Assembly: GCF_044762655.1 (NCBI RefSeq)
Contig: NZ_JBIWER010000006.1
Location: 163,596-227,595, forward strand
Source of the DNA: Psychrobacillus sp044762655
GTDB taxonomy: Bacteria; Bacillota; Bacilli; Bacillales_A; Planococcaceae
Direction: 5' to 3'
DNA length: 64,000 nt
A program made the translations under genes and the position numbers. The notes under the pieces were generated by a model. The model saw nothing but the letters and a program-made list of their open reading frames with translations. It did no database searches and was not told where the DNA came from. This document shows, piece after piece, positions 1-8,814 of the stretch (within the stretch, counting starts at the first letter, position 1; each line of letters begins with the position of its first letter).

Positions 1-89
1 AGCAACGTGTATTGAAAGATATTCTCTTATCCTATGTACGACCTGTTTAATGCTACTTTCTCTTTCAAATTAATCAAAGGAGGCTTATG

Positions 90-620
90 ATGAATCAAAG
101 AAAAATCGTATTGTTCATTGCAACAAGCATAGATGGTTATATTGCAACAGAGAATGACTCTTTGGAGTGGCTATTTAAGGTCGAAGGTGAAGGCGATAAT
201 GGGTATTCCGACTTCTACGAAACAGTAGATACCGTAATTATGGGCAGGCGCACGTACGACTGGCTCCTAGAACAAGAATTGGAAAGCTTCCCTTATGAGG
301 GCAAGGAATGCTACGTCTTCTCCAGAACCATCAGTGAGGGCAATGAGAACGTCAAATTCTTCAGCGGAGATGTAGTAGACTTTACGAATCAGTTGAAAAA
401 CAAAGAAGGTAAAAATATTTGGGTAATGGGTGGTGGAGATCTAATACATTCGTTTATCAATGAAAGATTAGTGGATGAGCTTATTATTACCGTATCACCT
501 GTGTTAATCGGAAAAGGAATTCCTTTGTTCAAAGAAATCGATTTTGAATTAGAGCTTACATTAAAAAGCATTAATCGTTTCAATCAATTCGCTGAGCTGC
601 ATTATGAAGTGAAAAGATAA
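90..620 (+). CDS. Dihydrofolate reductase family protein (RibD C-terminal-like)
   Basis: A small cytosolic NADPH-dependent reductase-like protein of about 176 residues. It is built like the RibD C-terminal/DHFR-like family: an N-terminal beta strand followed by 'SIDGYIA', a mid 'VIMGRRTYDW' segment, and 'IWVMGGGDLIHSF', the nucleotide-binding glycine loop near residue 118. Bacillus members are usually stand-alone and of unknown substrate, and that holds here. ATG codons occur at 87 and 90. The AAAGGAGG site at 76-83 is only 3 nt from the first but 6 nt from the second, so 90 is preferred. The gene is monocistronic and runs into a hairpin at 627-662, convergent with the LysE-type gene. A role in riboflavin or folate synthesis is not supported by the neighbours. 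Confidence 0.85.
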   Translation: MNQRKIVLFIATSIDGYIATENDSLEWLFKVEGEGDNGYSDFYETVDTVIMGRRTYDWLLEQELESFPYEGKECYVFSRTISEGNENVKFFSGDVVDFTNQLKNKEGKNIWVMGGGDLIHSFINERLVDELIITVSPVLIGKGIPLFKEIDFELELTLKSINRFNQFAELHYEVKR

Positions 621-626
621 AGGAAA

Positions 627-662
627 GGACAAGACAGGGAAGCTATTTCACCTGTCTTGTCC
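627..662. terminator. Shared bidirectional terminator hairpin
   Basis: A perfect 12-bp stem (GGACAAGACAGG / CCTGTCTTGTCC) with a 12-nt loop lies between two convergent genes. The T-rich tract is weak on both sides. Confidence 0.65.
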
Positions 663-671
663 TCTGTTTAT

Positions 672-1304
672 TTAACGGGAATCTAATTGGTCCTCATTTT
701 GTCCCCATGCAGTACGTATTCCAAAGTACACCAACGAAATTCCAACAATTACATTTAATACCTTCAGAACAAATGGGTCCAAAAAAATAGAAAGAAAGCT
801 ACCAAGTATTGAAACAAACGTAAGAAAAATGAGGGTTGCTAACACTGCACCAAGTCCAAAAGAATATATATCCTTTTGCTTTATATTTTCTTCCACGAGC
901 TTTGTTGCAAAAACACCCACCCAAAAAAGAATCGTTAATGGATTGGAGAGAGTTAAAACAAGCGTTTTCCAAAATACAGTTTCTATACTTTGTGAAGAGA
1001 GAATGTATAAGCTTGGGATGATTGATATCCCAAAAACTCCTGCTATGCTACTTAAACCAAACACAACAAGGATTGCTGCTCCAAAGTAACGAATGATTTC
1101 TTTCAATTTCCGATACTTATTCAGCATCTTCCCTATTCCAAAAATTGCTGCAAGTATATATAAGCCATCAATAATGGCTACCCCCAGCACACCCGTTTCT
1201 GCAGCTAAAAAACCAGATGTCGCTGCAGTCTGAAATATAAAAATGCAGATTGGTCCTACAGCAATCTGCAGAAACATTCCAAATCGAAGTCCTTTCCAAA
1301 TCAT
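672..1304 (-). CDS. LysE/RhtB family amino-acid exporter
   Basis: A 210-residue integral membrane protein with about six hydrophobic segments. The N-terminal 'GLRFGMFLQIAVGPICIF' block, with its conserved QxAVGP-type motif, is diagnostic of the LysE/RhtB translocator family, which exports basic or neutral amino acids. The length is typical. It starts 11 nt after the stop of an Lrp/AsnC regulator on the same strand. Lrp-LysE pairs are a recurrent arrangement in which the regulator senses the exported amino acid. The ATG is preceded by a GTAGGAG site. The exact substrate cannot be read from sequence. Confidence 0.88.
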   Translation of the reverse strand: MIWKGLRFGMFLQIAVGPICIFIFQTAATSGFLAAETGVLGVAIIDGLYILAAIFGIGKMLNKYRKLKEIIRYFGAAILVVFGLSSIAGVFGISIIPSLYILSSQSIETVFWKTLVLTLSNPLTILFWVGVFATKLVEENIKQKDIYSFGLGAVLATLIFLTFVSILGSFLSIFLDPFVLKVLNVIVGISLVYFGIRTAWGQNEDQLDSR

Positions 1305-1315
1305 CTGCTATTCTC

Positions 1316-1756
1316 CTACCTGTTTGATATTTCTTTTAAAGTAGATAAAACAATCAATGTATTGGATTTCTGAACCCCTTGAATGGATTTTAACTTTTCA
1401 CTTAAAAAAATCTCTAACTTGCCCGTATCTTCTATCAATACCTTTAACATATAATCATATTCTCCTGCCAGATGATGGCATTCAATCACTTCAGAAAACT
1501 GAATAATCGATTCTCTAAATTGTTGGATATTAGCAGCATGATCGATATTTACAAATATAATTGCTAACAATTTATATCCCATTTTTTCACGGTTTATCTT
1601 AACTGTATACTGTTCAATGACGTTTGCTTCTTCTAGTTTTTTGATCCGTTCTGATACAGCAGGTATAGACAGATTTACTTTTTTGCTAATTTCCGAAGCT
1701 GTAGCTCTTCCATTGCACTTTAAAGCCTCTAGAATTTTCGCATCAATAATATCCAT
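1316..1756 (-). CDS. Lrp/AsnC family transcriptional regulator
   Basis: A cytosolic DNA-binding regulator of 146 residues. The N-terminal winged helix-turn-helix (about residues 1-60) contains 'IDAKILEALKCNGRATASEI', and the C-terminal RAM/ligand domain contains 'HHLAGEYDYMLKV'. The reading frame opens 8 codons further upstream, but the AAAGGAAG site lies just before the inner ATG at 1756, so that start is preferred. It is the first gene of a two-gene unit with the LysE-type exporter, and probably controls it in response to an amino acid. The upstream region 1757-1994 is very AT-rich and no operator was identified. Confidence 0.88.
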   Translation of the reverse strand: MDIIDAKILEALKCNGRATASEISKKVNLSIPAVSERIKKLEEANVIEQYTVKINREKMGYKLLAIIFVNIDHAANIQQFRESIIQFSEVIECHHLAGEYDYMLKVLIEDTGKLEIFLSEKLKSIQGVQKSNTLIVLSTLKEISNR

Positions 1757-1954
1757 ATTCCACTCTTCCTTTGATATCATATTTTAAGCTATTATAATTA
1801 ATTTCTTTAAATTAATAAATAACTTTTTTGTACTTCAAGAAATAATAAAGTAATTATTGGATTTACATTATTTTTTAAGTAACAATTATATAATTATAAT
1901 CAATGCCTTAATTATTTTAGGCCATTTCTATCCTATCGTGTATGAAATAAGCAA

Positions 1955-1991
1955 AAAAACAACCTTGGCATTGATATCCAAGGTTGTTTTT
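1955..1991 (-). terminator. Rho-independent terminator of the CUT1 operon
   Basis: A 14-bp stem (AAAAACAACCTTGG with its complement, 9-nt loop) abuts the stop of the last permease gene. On the minus strand it ends in a T-run. Confidence 0.85.
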
Positions 1992-1994
1992 GAA

Positions 1995-2822
1995 TTACTT
2001 ATCTCCCGTAAAAGAAATGCCTTTCATAAAATACTTATTAAAGAAGGCATAGATAATGAGTACTGGCAAGGTAAAAACCATTGATGCAGCCATAATATAG
2101 TTCCAGTAGCTTATATATTGACCCTTAAAGCTATTTAGACCTAAGGGCAAAGTGTATAATTCAGGACTTGATAAAATAATGAGTGGCTTCATAAAGTCAT
2201 TCCAAGAACCCATGAATACAAAAATGGCTTGTGCCGCAAGTGCTGGAGTTGCCATCGGAAGAACGATTCTAAAAAAGGTTCCAAACTTCCCTAAACCATC
2301 TATTTCTGCTGCTTCTTCTAATTCCTTTGGAAAATTAATAAAGAATTGTCTCATCATAAAAATAAAAGTAGCATTCACCATTGCAGGAATAATCATACCC
2401 TGATAAGAGTTCAACCATCCTATTTCCTTTAAGATTAAGTAGTTTGGGATCAGTGTCACCTGACCAGGTATCATTATTACTGCAAGGATAATAATAAATA
2501 AGGCTTTTTTTCCAGGGAAACTAAGTCTAGCAAGAGCATACCCCGCCATTGAGTTAAAAAGTATATTTAATCCAGTAACTGATACTGCAATAAATACACT
2601 ATTAAATAACCAACGGGGAAAAAGCTCTTGCTCGATAAAAATTGTTTTATAATTTTCAAGTGTAAAGTTTTTTGGTATCAGATTGATCGTACCGCTTACA
2701 ATTTCCTCTAATGTCTTAAACGAAGAGGATAGAGCCCATAAAAATGGAATAATCGTTACGATTGCATAGATGATTAGGATTGTATAAAGAATCCCTTTCC
2801 CGAATCCGATTTTTTTCCTCAT
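1995..2822 (-). CDS. Carbohydrate ABC transporter permease, MalG-like (CUT1)
   Basis: A 275-residue inner-membrane permease with six predicted membrane helices. It carries the cytoplasmic EAA loop 'EEAAEIDGLGKFGTFFRIVL' near residue 185, which docks the ATPase. The short N-terminus before helix 1 and the overall length match MalG/MsmG-type subunits of oligosaccharide importers. It is the last gene of a unit that runs glucosidase, binding protein, MalF-like, MalG-like. It starts 17 nt after the partner permease stop, behind a strong AGGAGG site. No ATPase is encoded nearby; Bacillales CUT1 importers commonly share MsmX/MsmK, so this is probably the case here. Confidence 0.92.
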   Translation of the reverse strand: MRKKIGFGKGILYTILIIYAIVTIIPFLWALSSSFKTLEEIVSGTINLIPKNFTLENYKTIFIEQELFPRWLFNSVFIAVSVTGLNILFNSMAGYALARLSFPGKKALFIIILAVIMIPGQVTLIPNYLILKEIGWLNSYQGMIIPAMVNATFIFMMRQFFINFPKELEEAAEIDGLGKFGTFFRIVLPMATPALAAQAIFVFMGSWNDFMKPLIILSSPELYTLPLGLNSFKGQYISYWNYIMAASMVFTLPVLIIYAFFNKYFMKGISFTGDK

Positions 2823-2839
2823 GTTTACTCCGCCTCCTC

Positions 2840-3730
2840 TTAATAAAGAGATTCTTCTTTAGAGAATTTCCGTTGAATTAATGTTGCGACCAGGATGACA
2901 ATCGCAAGGGCAAACGCTAAAGCAGCTGCATAGCCCATTGTTCCTAAATTTTTAAACGCATATTGATAAATGAGTAATACGACTGTTAAGGTCGAATTGT
3001 TTGGTCCACCAGATCCTCCAGAGAAAATATAAGACTGATCAAATAATTGAAATGTACCGATGATTCCCATGATCACAACAAAGGAAGTCACTGGTCTTAG
3101 ATTAGGAACCGTAATATAAAAGAACTTTTGAATCGCACTTGCTCCGTCTAAATCTGCTGCTTCATAGAGAGAATCCGGAATCCCTTGTAAGGCAGCAAGG
3201 TAAATCACCATAAAGAATGGCGCAGTTGACCATATATTCATGATCATAATGGCATTTAATGCAACTGCAGGGTCACCTATCCAGTTATAGGTAGGTAAGC
3301 CTATCACATCTAATACTTTATTAATTAATCCATTTTGATTGTACATCCACATAAATATCAGGGTTAATACAGCCGAAGAAGTCAAAGTTGGTAAAAAGTA
3401 AACAATACGGAAAAACTTTTCCCCCTTCATCCCTGCATTTAAAGACGCAGCTAAAACCATAGCTAAAAAGGTCTGTGTTGGAACAACAATAACCACATAT
3501 TTAAATGTGTTCCATAAAGCGATTTGCGCCCGGCTGTCATCTAATATTTTCGTAAAATTATCCATTCCAACAAAATCAAAGGATGCTGTACCTAGTAATT
3601 GAACCTTATGAAAAGACAAGAAGATCGCATAAAAAATTGGTCCAACGAGAAATAATAAGAGAACAAACAAGGTCGGTGACATAAATAAATACCCTTGCCC
3701 CGCTTCACGTAATTTTTTTCGATTTATCAA
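2840..3730 (-). CDS. Carbohydrate ABC transporter permease, MalF-like (CUT1)
   Basis: A 296-residue membrane permease with about six helices and an EAA loop beginning 'EAADLDGASAIQKFFYIT' around residue 190. The N-terminal basic stretch followed by 'GYLFMSPTLFVLLLFLVGP' is typical of UgpA/MalF-type subunits. The start is TTG at 3730, with AAAGGAG 8 nt upstream. It forms a heterodimer with the MalG-like subunit encoded next. It is separated from the binding-protein gene by 195 nt containing a hairpin, which probably lowers permease output relative to the binding protein. Confidence 0.92.
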   Translation of the reverse strand: MINRKKLREAGQGYLFMSPTLFVLLLFLVGPIFYAIFLSFHKVQLLGTASFDFVGMDNFTKILDDSRAQIALWNTFKYVVIVVPTQTFLAMVLAASLNAGMKGEKFFRIVYFLPTLTSSAVLTLIFMWMYNQNGLINKVLDVIGLPTYNWIGDPAVALNAIMIMNIWSTAPFFMVIYLAALQGIPDSLYEAADLDGASAIQKFFYITVPNLRPVTSFVVIMGIIGTFQLFDQSYIFSGGSGGPNNSTLTVVLLIYQYAFKNLGTMGYAAALAFALAIVILVATLIQRKFSKEESLY

Positions 3731-3886
3731 TTCCTCAACTCCTTTAACATCGATTTCCTTTTTTCTTACTTAGGTCGCTAAATGGAGGGTTCTACAATTT
3801 CATTGAGTCCCCAAAACTTTCTATCTCAACTCTTTCTAACGACCTTTTTAAAAAATCGACACAAAGAATTGAATAGTTTTAAGAGA

Positions 3887-3911
3887 AGAGGAGGGAAAAT
3901 TCCCATCCTCT
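3887..3911 (-). terminator. Intercistronic hairpin downstream of binding-protein gene
   Basis: A bulged stem (GAGGA/TCCTC plus GGGA/TCCC) with a 4-nt loop follows the binding-protein stop on the minus strand and has no strong U-tract. Its position, between a binding protein and its permeases, fits partial termination or 3'-end stabilisation. Confidence 0.5.
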
Positions 3912-3925
3912 CTATTTTATGCTTT

Positions 3926-5191
3926 TTATTGATTGTCAATTTCTTTATTAGCTGTTTCTTGTGCCTCAGCTAATGCTTCATTTAGCGGTCTTTCGCCCAG
4001 GTAAGCACTGACAAATTGATTGTTGAAGTTAGTTAAAATGATCGGAAGGTTGACACCTTTTGTCCAAACAGTTGCATATGGAGCTCCTGCAACAAGAGAA
4101 CCACGTAATTCATCTTGATCATAGCCCAGTTTTTCTGCTACAGACTTACGAGATGGTAACTCAAAGCCTTTAGAAGTCCAAGTCTCCATTCCTTCTTTTC
4201 CAGTTAAATAGGTAATTAACTCAGCTGCTGCTGCTTTCTTCTCTGATGCTGCATTCATTACATAGGCTACAGTAAACGCCATTGTTCCTTTTTCTCCATC
4301 TATTGTTGGAACTTCAGCTGTTCCAAATTCAATATCAGGGAAAGTGTTTTCAATATAAGGTATTGCCCAGTTTCCTTCGATAACCATGGCAGCTTTACCT
4401 TGACCAAACATTTCACCTGTCCACCCTGCTCCTACCTGATTTGATTGCGCAGCTGTTTTATCCACTAAAGCTTGATCAACGTATGGTTGTAATGCTTCAA
4501 CTACTTTTGCATCCGCATAGTTTGCCTTATCATCGACTACTACCTCGCCACCCTTAGATTCAGCAATAAACATTGTACGAGCTAGCTCTGGGTTTTGACC
4601 AAATCCATAAACATCTTGCCCTTTTGTAAGAGCTTTGGAAACTTCTCTTAACTCATCCCAAGTCGTTGGAACTTGGACGCCCGCTTCTTCAAACATTTTC
4701 TTATTATAGAATAGTGCTAAAGTAGAATAGCCTTTAGGGTATCCGTAAGTCACACCATCTTTTTGGAAAGCTTCTAGTAAAGGTTTTTCAAAGTCTTCTA
4801 CATCAAAATCATCTGGTGTGTGATCCTCAAGAGGTTCGAGTACACCTGTTTCGATTAGACCTGGGGCTTCAAATGCATCCAAATAAAATACATCAGGACC
4901 TTCACCGCCAATAAGACGTGTTTTAATCACATCCATATATTGGTCTGCAATGACTTCATGTTTTACCTTAATGTTTGGATGACTCGTTTCAAAATCAACC
5001 AATACTTGCTTTAACAATTCTGCTTCTTCAGGAGAAGACCCCCACCCAGCAAGGGTAATCTCTACTTGTTCAGCTCCATCCTTTGCAGGTTTACTTGCAG
5101 TTCCTTCTTCTTTATCGCTACAACCTGTTAAAGCACCTGCTATTAGCATTGTAGATAAACCTAAAGTTGCTATCCATTTTTTTCTGGACAT
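3926..5191 (-). CDS. Extracellular sugar-binding lipoprotein (CUT1 family)
   Basis: A 421-residue binding protein. The signal peptide ends in a lipobox 'GALTGC', so it is probably anchored outside the membrane by its cysteine (about residue 24). The mature part has the family-1 solute-binding layout with 'ITLAGWGSSPEEAELLKQVL' near the start and 'GYPKGYSTLALFYNKKMFEE' in the first lobe. It would capture an oligosaccharide for the two downstream permeases. The glucosidase encoded 63 nt upstream suggests an alpha-1,6-branched or other alpha-glucan oligosaccharide, which is an inference. The ribosome site is AGAGGGG. Confidence 0.92.
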   Translation of the reverse strand: MSRKKWIATLGLSTMLIAGALTGCSDKEEGTASKPAKDGAEQVEITLAGWGSSPEEAELLKQVLVDFETSHPNIKVKHEVIADQYMDVIKTRLIGGEGPDVFYLDAFEAPGLIETGVLEPLEDHTPDDFDVEDFEKPLLEAFQKDGVTYGYPKGYSTLALFYNKKMFEEAGVQVPTTWDELREVSKALTKGQDVYGFGQNPELARTMFIAESKGGEVVVDDKANYADAKVVEALQPYVDQALVDKTAAQSNQVGAGWTGEMFGQGKAAMVIEGNWAIPYIENTFPDIEFGTAEVPTIDGEKGTMAFTVAYVMNAASEKKAAAAELITYLTGKEGMETWTSKGFELPSRKSVAEKLGYDQDELRGSLVAGAPYATVWTKGVNLPIILTNFNNQFVSAYLGERPLNEALAEAQETANKEIDNQ

Positions 5192-5254
5192 CTTTCAATT
5201 TCCCCTCTCTATTTTCAAAAATTATCTAACAAACGAAGTCACCTTCGTGAAAGA

Positions 5255-7339
5255 TCAAGCGATAACAATTTCATAACCAGTTGTATTTTCAATTATTTCT
5301 AATCCTTCAAGGGTGACGCTTAAAGATAATTGCCCGTCTCCAATTGAAAGATTGCTAACTTCAAGTTTGTTCATTTTACTTAATAGTTTTGGTGATAGGA
5401 CAATCTGCTTTTTTAAACTATTAGGAAATAGTCCAAGAATGGATTGAATGAAGAGAAGTGGTGTACCAGCTGCCCATGCTTGTGGAGAACAGGCTACAGG
5501 ATATTTGACCGCTTTTCCAATTGCTTTTTCATACCCACAGAATAGTTCCGGTAGACGGTCATATTCAAAATGAGCAGAAGCATCAATTAACCCTTCCATC
5601 ACCATATTCGCCTCTTTACTCTTCTTAAGCTTACTCATACCTAAAATAATTAAGCTATTGTCATGTGGCCAAATGCTTCCATCATGGTAACTCATTGGAT
5701 TATAGCCTGCTTCTTCAGACCCCATCGTACGAATTCCATATCCAGAAAACATTTTGGATGAAACTAGCATATCTATAACTGAATGAACTCTCTCTGCAGG
5801 TAGCATTTCAGAGAAAAGCAGATGGCCAGGGTTTGATGTAATCGTGCCTACTTGCTTTTTATTCCCATCCAAAGCGATGGCATAGTAGTTTACATCATCC
5901 ATCCAAAATTCTTCCTCAAATTTTTCTTTTAACTTATTCGCTTGTTCCCTTAAAGCAGTTGATTTTTCTTGTTCTCCAATATGTTCAAAAATTTCTGCTA
6001 ATCCCATTTTTGCTTGGTATACATATCCTTGTACTTCACTCAAAGCTATTGGTGTTTTCGCATATTCACCATCTCGATGTACGATAGAGTCACCAGAGTC
6101 TTTCCACCCCTGATTCGCCATTCCCTTACTAGATTCTTGATGGTATTCCACAAACAAATCCCCATCACGGTCTCCATATTGGTCAATCCAGCTTAAGGCA
6201 TCTTCAATACTTTTGTTCATGGTAGTAACAATTTGTAAGTCACCAGTCCATCGAACATATTCTGTTAGTAATATTAGGAACAGTGGAGTGGCATCAATGG
6301 TACCGTAGTATGGTGTAAATGGAATTTGGTTCGTGTTAGCAAGTTCACCATATCGAATTTCATGCATGATTTTGCCTGGTTGCTCATCTCGCCATGGATC
6401 CTCTTTAGTCCCTTGTCTACTAGCCATTGTAAGTAGGGTTCCTTTTGCCACTTCCGAATTAAAAGGAAGCATTTGTAATGCCGCTATCAAACTATCACGT
6501 CCAAACGGAACTCCAAACCAAGGTAAACCTGCAACAGGAAACTTGCCATATCCTAAATCCGTTAATAATACACGAAGATCAGCAATCCCTCGGTCAATTA
6601 ATCGTTGTAAAGGCTCATAATCTGTCTTAGCTTTAGTAGTTGTGTTCTCCCAACTCTTATAGGAATGTTTAAGTTTAGCCAACGCTTCATGTAGCATCAA
6701 TGGCTCATTCATTTGTTCCGTTCCTATTTTCGGTTGGATCATAAAGACAACCGTTTCTTCTTGAAGATGAGATAACTTAAAGTCAAAGAAAACGCTTCCA
6801 AGTTCATCCACTATTTTTTCTTTTTTATCCCATGTAATAACTGTCGCACGTTTAAGTGAGTCAGAACCTTCATAGTGAAACTTTAAAGTTTTGGAAGAAA
6901 CCGTTTGACCTGTTCGTTTACCAATCTCTCCATTTTGGAATCCTCTGACGATAAACATATCAGAAAAATCCACATCGAAATGAAGACTTAGATTAAATTG
7001 AACTGCCTTTGGGAAATAATTTTTAACGTTAATAGATTCATATAAAACATCATCATATATGAATCTCGTTCTTTCTATTTGTACTGATTCTCGCCAAAGA
7101 ATTAACTCTCCGTCTTTTTCCATATGTGGGTTGGTAAGTAAAATTTTCGCCATATAATTTTCAGCTGCATCGGAAGCTAGTAAAATTGGATCCTCCCCGT
7201 TAATCTTCAAGTGTAAATTACTTAAAAACCTTGTATCCTTCGTATATAGCCCTAGACCATACGGATGGTTTTTTACAATATTTCCATTTGTATCAGTAAG
7301 TAAAAACAAATCATTTTCTTTGATAACTCTGTAATCCAT
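5255..7339 (-). CDS. Glycogen-debranching-type glucosidase (amylo-alpha-1,6-glucosidase family)
   Basis: A 694-residue cytosolic protein without a signal peptide. The N-terminal ~200 residues match the beta-rich N-terminal domain of bacterial glycogen-debranching enzymes ('HPYGLGLYTKDTRFLSNL'). Residues ~240-640 form an (alpha/alpha)6 barrel of the amylo-1,6-glucosidase type, with 'WFGVPFGRDSLIAALQ' near 275 and 'HDNSLIILG' near 560. It probably hydrolyses the sugar brought in by the co-transcribed ABC importer. The gene has its own promoter region with a perfect 16-bp LacI-type palindrome at 7402-7417, next to the regulator gene. The exact linkage hydrolysed is not determined; related enzymes act on sucrose or other glucosides. 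Confidence 0.85.
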   Translation of the reverse strand: MDYRVIKENDLFLLTDTNGNIVKNHPYGLGLYTKDTRFLSNLHLKINGEDPILLASDAAENYMAKILLTNPHMEKDGELILWRESVQIERTRFIYDDVLYESINVKNYFPKAVQFNLSLHFDVDFSDMFIVRGFQNGEIGKRTGQTVSSKTLKFHYEGSDSLKRATVITWDKKEKIVDELGSVFFDFKLSHLQEETVVFMIQPKIGTEQMNEPLMLHEALAKLKHSYKSWENTTTKAKTDYEPLQRLIDRGIADLRVLLTDLGYGKFPVAGLPWFGVPFGRDSLIAALQMLPFNSEVAKGTLLTMASRQGTKEDPWRDEQPGKIMHEIRYGELANTNQIPFTPYYGTIDATPLFLILLTEYVRWTGDLQIVTTMNKSIEDALSWIDQYGDRDGDLFVEYHQESSKGMANQGWKDSGDSIVHRDGEYAKTPIALSEVQGYVYQAKMGLAEIFEHIGEQEKSTALREQANKLKEKFEEEFWMDDVNYYAIALDGNKKQVGTITSNPGHLLFSEMLPAERVHSVIDMLVSSKMFSGYGIRTMGSEEAGYNPMSYHDGSIWPHDNSLIILGMSKLKKSKEANMVMEGLIDASAHFEYDRLPELFCGYEKAIGKAVKYPVACSPQAWAAGTPLLFIQSILGLFPNSLKKQIVLSPKLLSKMNKLEVSNLSIGDGQLSLSVTLEGLEIIENTTGYEIVIA

Positions 7340-7401
7340 AAGTACCTCCTAGTTGTTACTTCTCCCATATAATTATTAGGTGGGGATTTAATTTCCATTT
7401 T

Positions 7402-7417
7402 TCCGAAACGTTTCGGA
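7402..7417. promoter_or_regulatory. LacI-family operator (glucosidase/ABC operon)
   Basis: A perfect 16-bp palindrome TCCGAAACGTTTCGGA lies 63 bp upstream of the glucosidase start. A one-mismatch copy at 8482-8497 overlaps the ribosome site of the LacI-family gene, which links both to that regulator. Confidence 0.75.
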
Positions 7418-7460
7418 TTTAAAATAAAAGGAAAAGTGTATGATATAGAATCATGCTCGT

Positions 7461-8471
7461 TTATCTTTTCCTCGAAGTATCACGAACCTTAAGCTCAGTA
7501 GGTAAGGTAATAATATGAGCTTTGTCTTCGTTTTCCAATATATTAATAAGTAATTTAGCTGCTTCATAACCTAACGCTACCTTATTTTGAGCAATCGTAG
7601 ATAGCGCTGGAGTAATGTGTTCTGCTAGCAATATGTCATCATAGCCAACGATTGAAAGGTCTTCAGGTACTCTTCGGTTTAGTCTTTTAGCAGCTTTCAT
7701 AACTCCCATCGCCATTAAATCACTAGCGCAAAAAAACGCTGAAATCTCAGGATAAAGATTTAATAACTTAATAGCCTGCTCTTCAGCTTTCTCTTCATCA
7801 AAGTCACCATTAACAACCCAGTTAAGATTAACCTTGCTTCCGTGTTCTTCTAAGGCTTGAAAATACCCTTCTAGTCTTTGTTTGCTAACAAATGCATATT
7901 CGTGACCATTCATCATAGCAATATTTTGATGATTAAGTTCCAGAAGATGTTGGACCCCTTTTTTAGCTCCAAGAATATTATCTGTAGTAACATAACCAAC
8001 GGTACTAGATTCAATGGGAATATCGATAAGAACACAAGGGATTTCACTATCAACAACTTCTCTTAAATAAGAATCATCGGTTCTTATCCCAGATATAATG
8101 ACTCCGTCCACTTTACGCTCTCGACAAAGCTGAGAGTAGGTCTTTTCCCGCTGTTTTGTTGAAGTCGTACTGAAAATAATAAGATCATAATCTGTCTCAC
8201 CAATATACTGGTTTAAGCCGATTAATACTTCAAAAGTAAAGTTATCCTTAATACTCCCTTTGTTTATCCCAGATATTAACAAACCAATTGTTTTTGATTT
8301 ATTCATAACAAGACTTCTAGCAAGAGTATTCGGACTGTAATTTAATTCTTTTGCAATTTCTTGTATTTTTTTACGTGTTTTTTCACTCACATCAGAGTAT
8401 CCATTTAATGCTCTAGATACAGTTGTTACCGACACTCCAGCGGCTTTTGCAATATCTTTTATCGTGGTCAT
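7461..8471 (-). CDS. LacI family transcriptional regulator (oligosaccharide locus)
   Basis: A repressor of 336 residues. The N-terminal LacI helix-turn-helix 'TIKDIAKAAGVSVTTVSRAL' is at residues 2-21, followed by the hinge helix 'YSPNTLARSL' and a periplasmic-binding-like effector domain. The open frame extends 30 codons upstream, but the conserved MTTIKD start at 8471 has TTGGAGG 8 nt away. An operator-like palindrome overlaps that ribosome site, so the gene is probably autoregulated. A cre-like element at 8526-8539 suggests CcpA input. It sits immediately upstream of the operon it probably controls. Confidence 0.93.
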   Translation of the reverse strand: MTTIKDIAKAAGVSVTTVSRALNGYSDVSEKTRKKIQEIAKELNYSPNTLARSLVMNKSKTIGLLISGINKGSIKDNFTFEVLIGLNQYIGETDYDLIIFSTTSTKQREKTYSQLCRERKVDGVIISGIRTDDSYLREVVDSEIPCVLIDIPIESSTVGYVTTDNILGAKKGVQHLLELNHQNIAMMNGHEYAFVSKQRLEGYFQALEEHGSKVNLNWVVNGDFDEEKAEEQAIKLLNLYPEISAFFCASDLMAMGVMKAAKRLNRRVPEDLSIVGYDDILLAEHITPALSTIAQNKVALGYEAAKLLINILENEDKAHIITLPTELKVRDTSRKR

Positions 8472-8481
8472 TGACAAATCC

Positions 8482-8497
8482 TCCAAAACGTTTCGGA
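8482..8497. promoter_or_regulatory. LacI-family operator overlapping the regulator's ribosome site
   Basis: TCCAAAACGTTTCGGA differs at one position from the perfect palindrome at 7402-7417. It ends 11 bp before the regulator ATG and covers its Shine-Dalgarno sequence. This fits autorepression. Confidence 0.65.
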
Positions 8498-8525
8498 TAC
8501 TTGTTGATTGAATTTTACAATAATT

Positions 8526-8539
8526 CGAAAGCGTTTTCA
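8526..8539 (-). promoter_or_regulatory. cre-like site (CcpA)
   Basis: On the minus strand TGAAAACGCTTTCG matches the cre consensus TGWAARCGYTWNCW except at the last base. It lies in the leader of the LacI-family gene, in the 314-bp gene-free stretch 8472-8785. A possible -10 TATAAT (minus strand) is at 8586-8591. The rest of this stretch shows nothing clear. Confidence 0.55.
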
Positions 8540-8777
8540 ACATAAATATTTTTATGGGCATATTTCCAACAAATGCATATTTGACATTATATACAGTATG
8601 TTATTCGATAGTATGCAGGGTGCATTCCTTTTCCTCTTTTATTTTTTTGTTTCGGTATATTCCGAGGATCATATTTTCTTGCCCTTCAAAAGATCTTCAA
8701 CGGATGGAAGCACTTTTTCTAGAGGCTCTTCAGACTCTTGAGTCGAATGCCACAAATTTTCTAACCTATCCCAAAAG

Positions 8778-8814
8778 AAAAAGTATCAGCTTTTATCAAA
8801 ACCTGATACTTTTT
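8778..8814 (-). terminator. Terminator overlapping the 3' end of the small gene
   Basis: A 12-bp stem (AAAAAGTATCAG and its complement, 13-nt loop) is flanked by T-runs in both directions. The stop codon of the 80-residue gene lies inside the hairpin. Confidence 0.75.

Noticed and set aside
1857..2084. A 75-codon plus-strand frame
   Set aside because: It runs through the terminator at 1955-1991 and into the MalG-like gene on the other strand; AT-rich chance frame.
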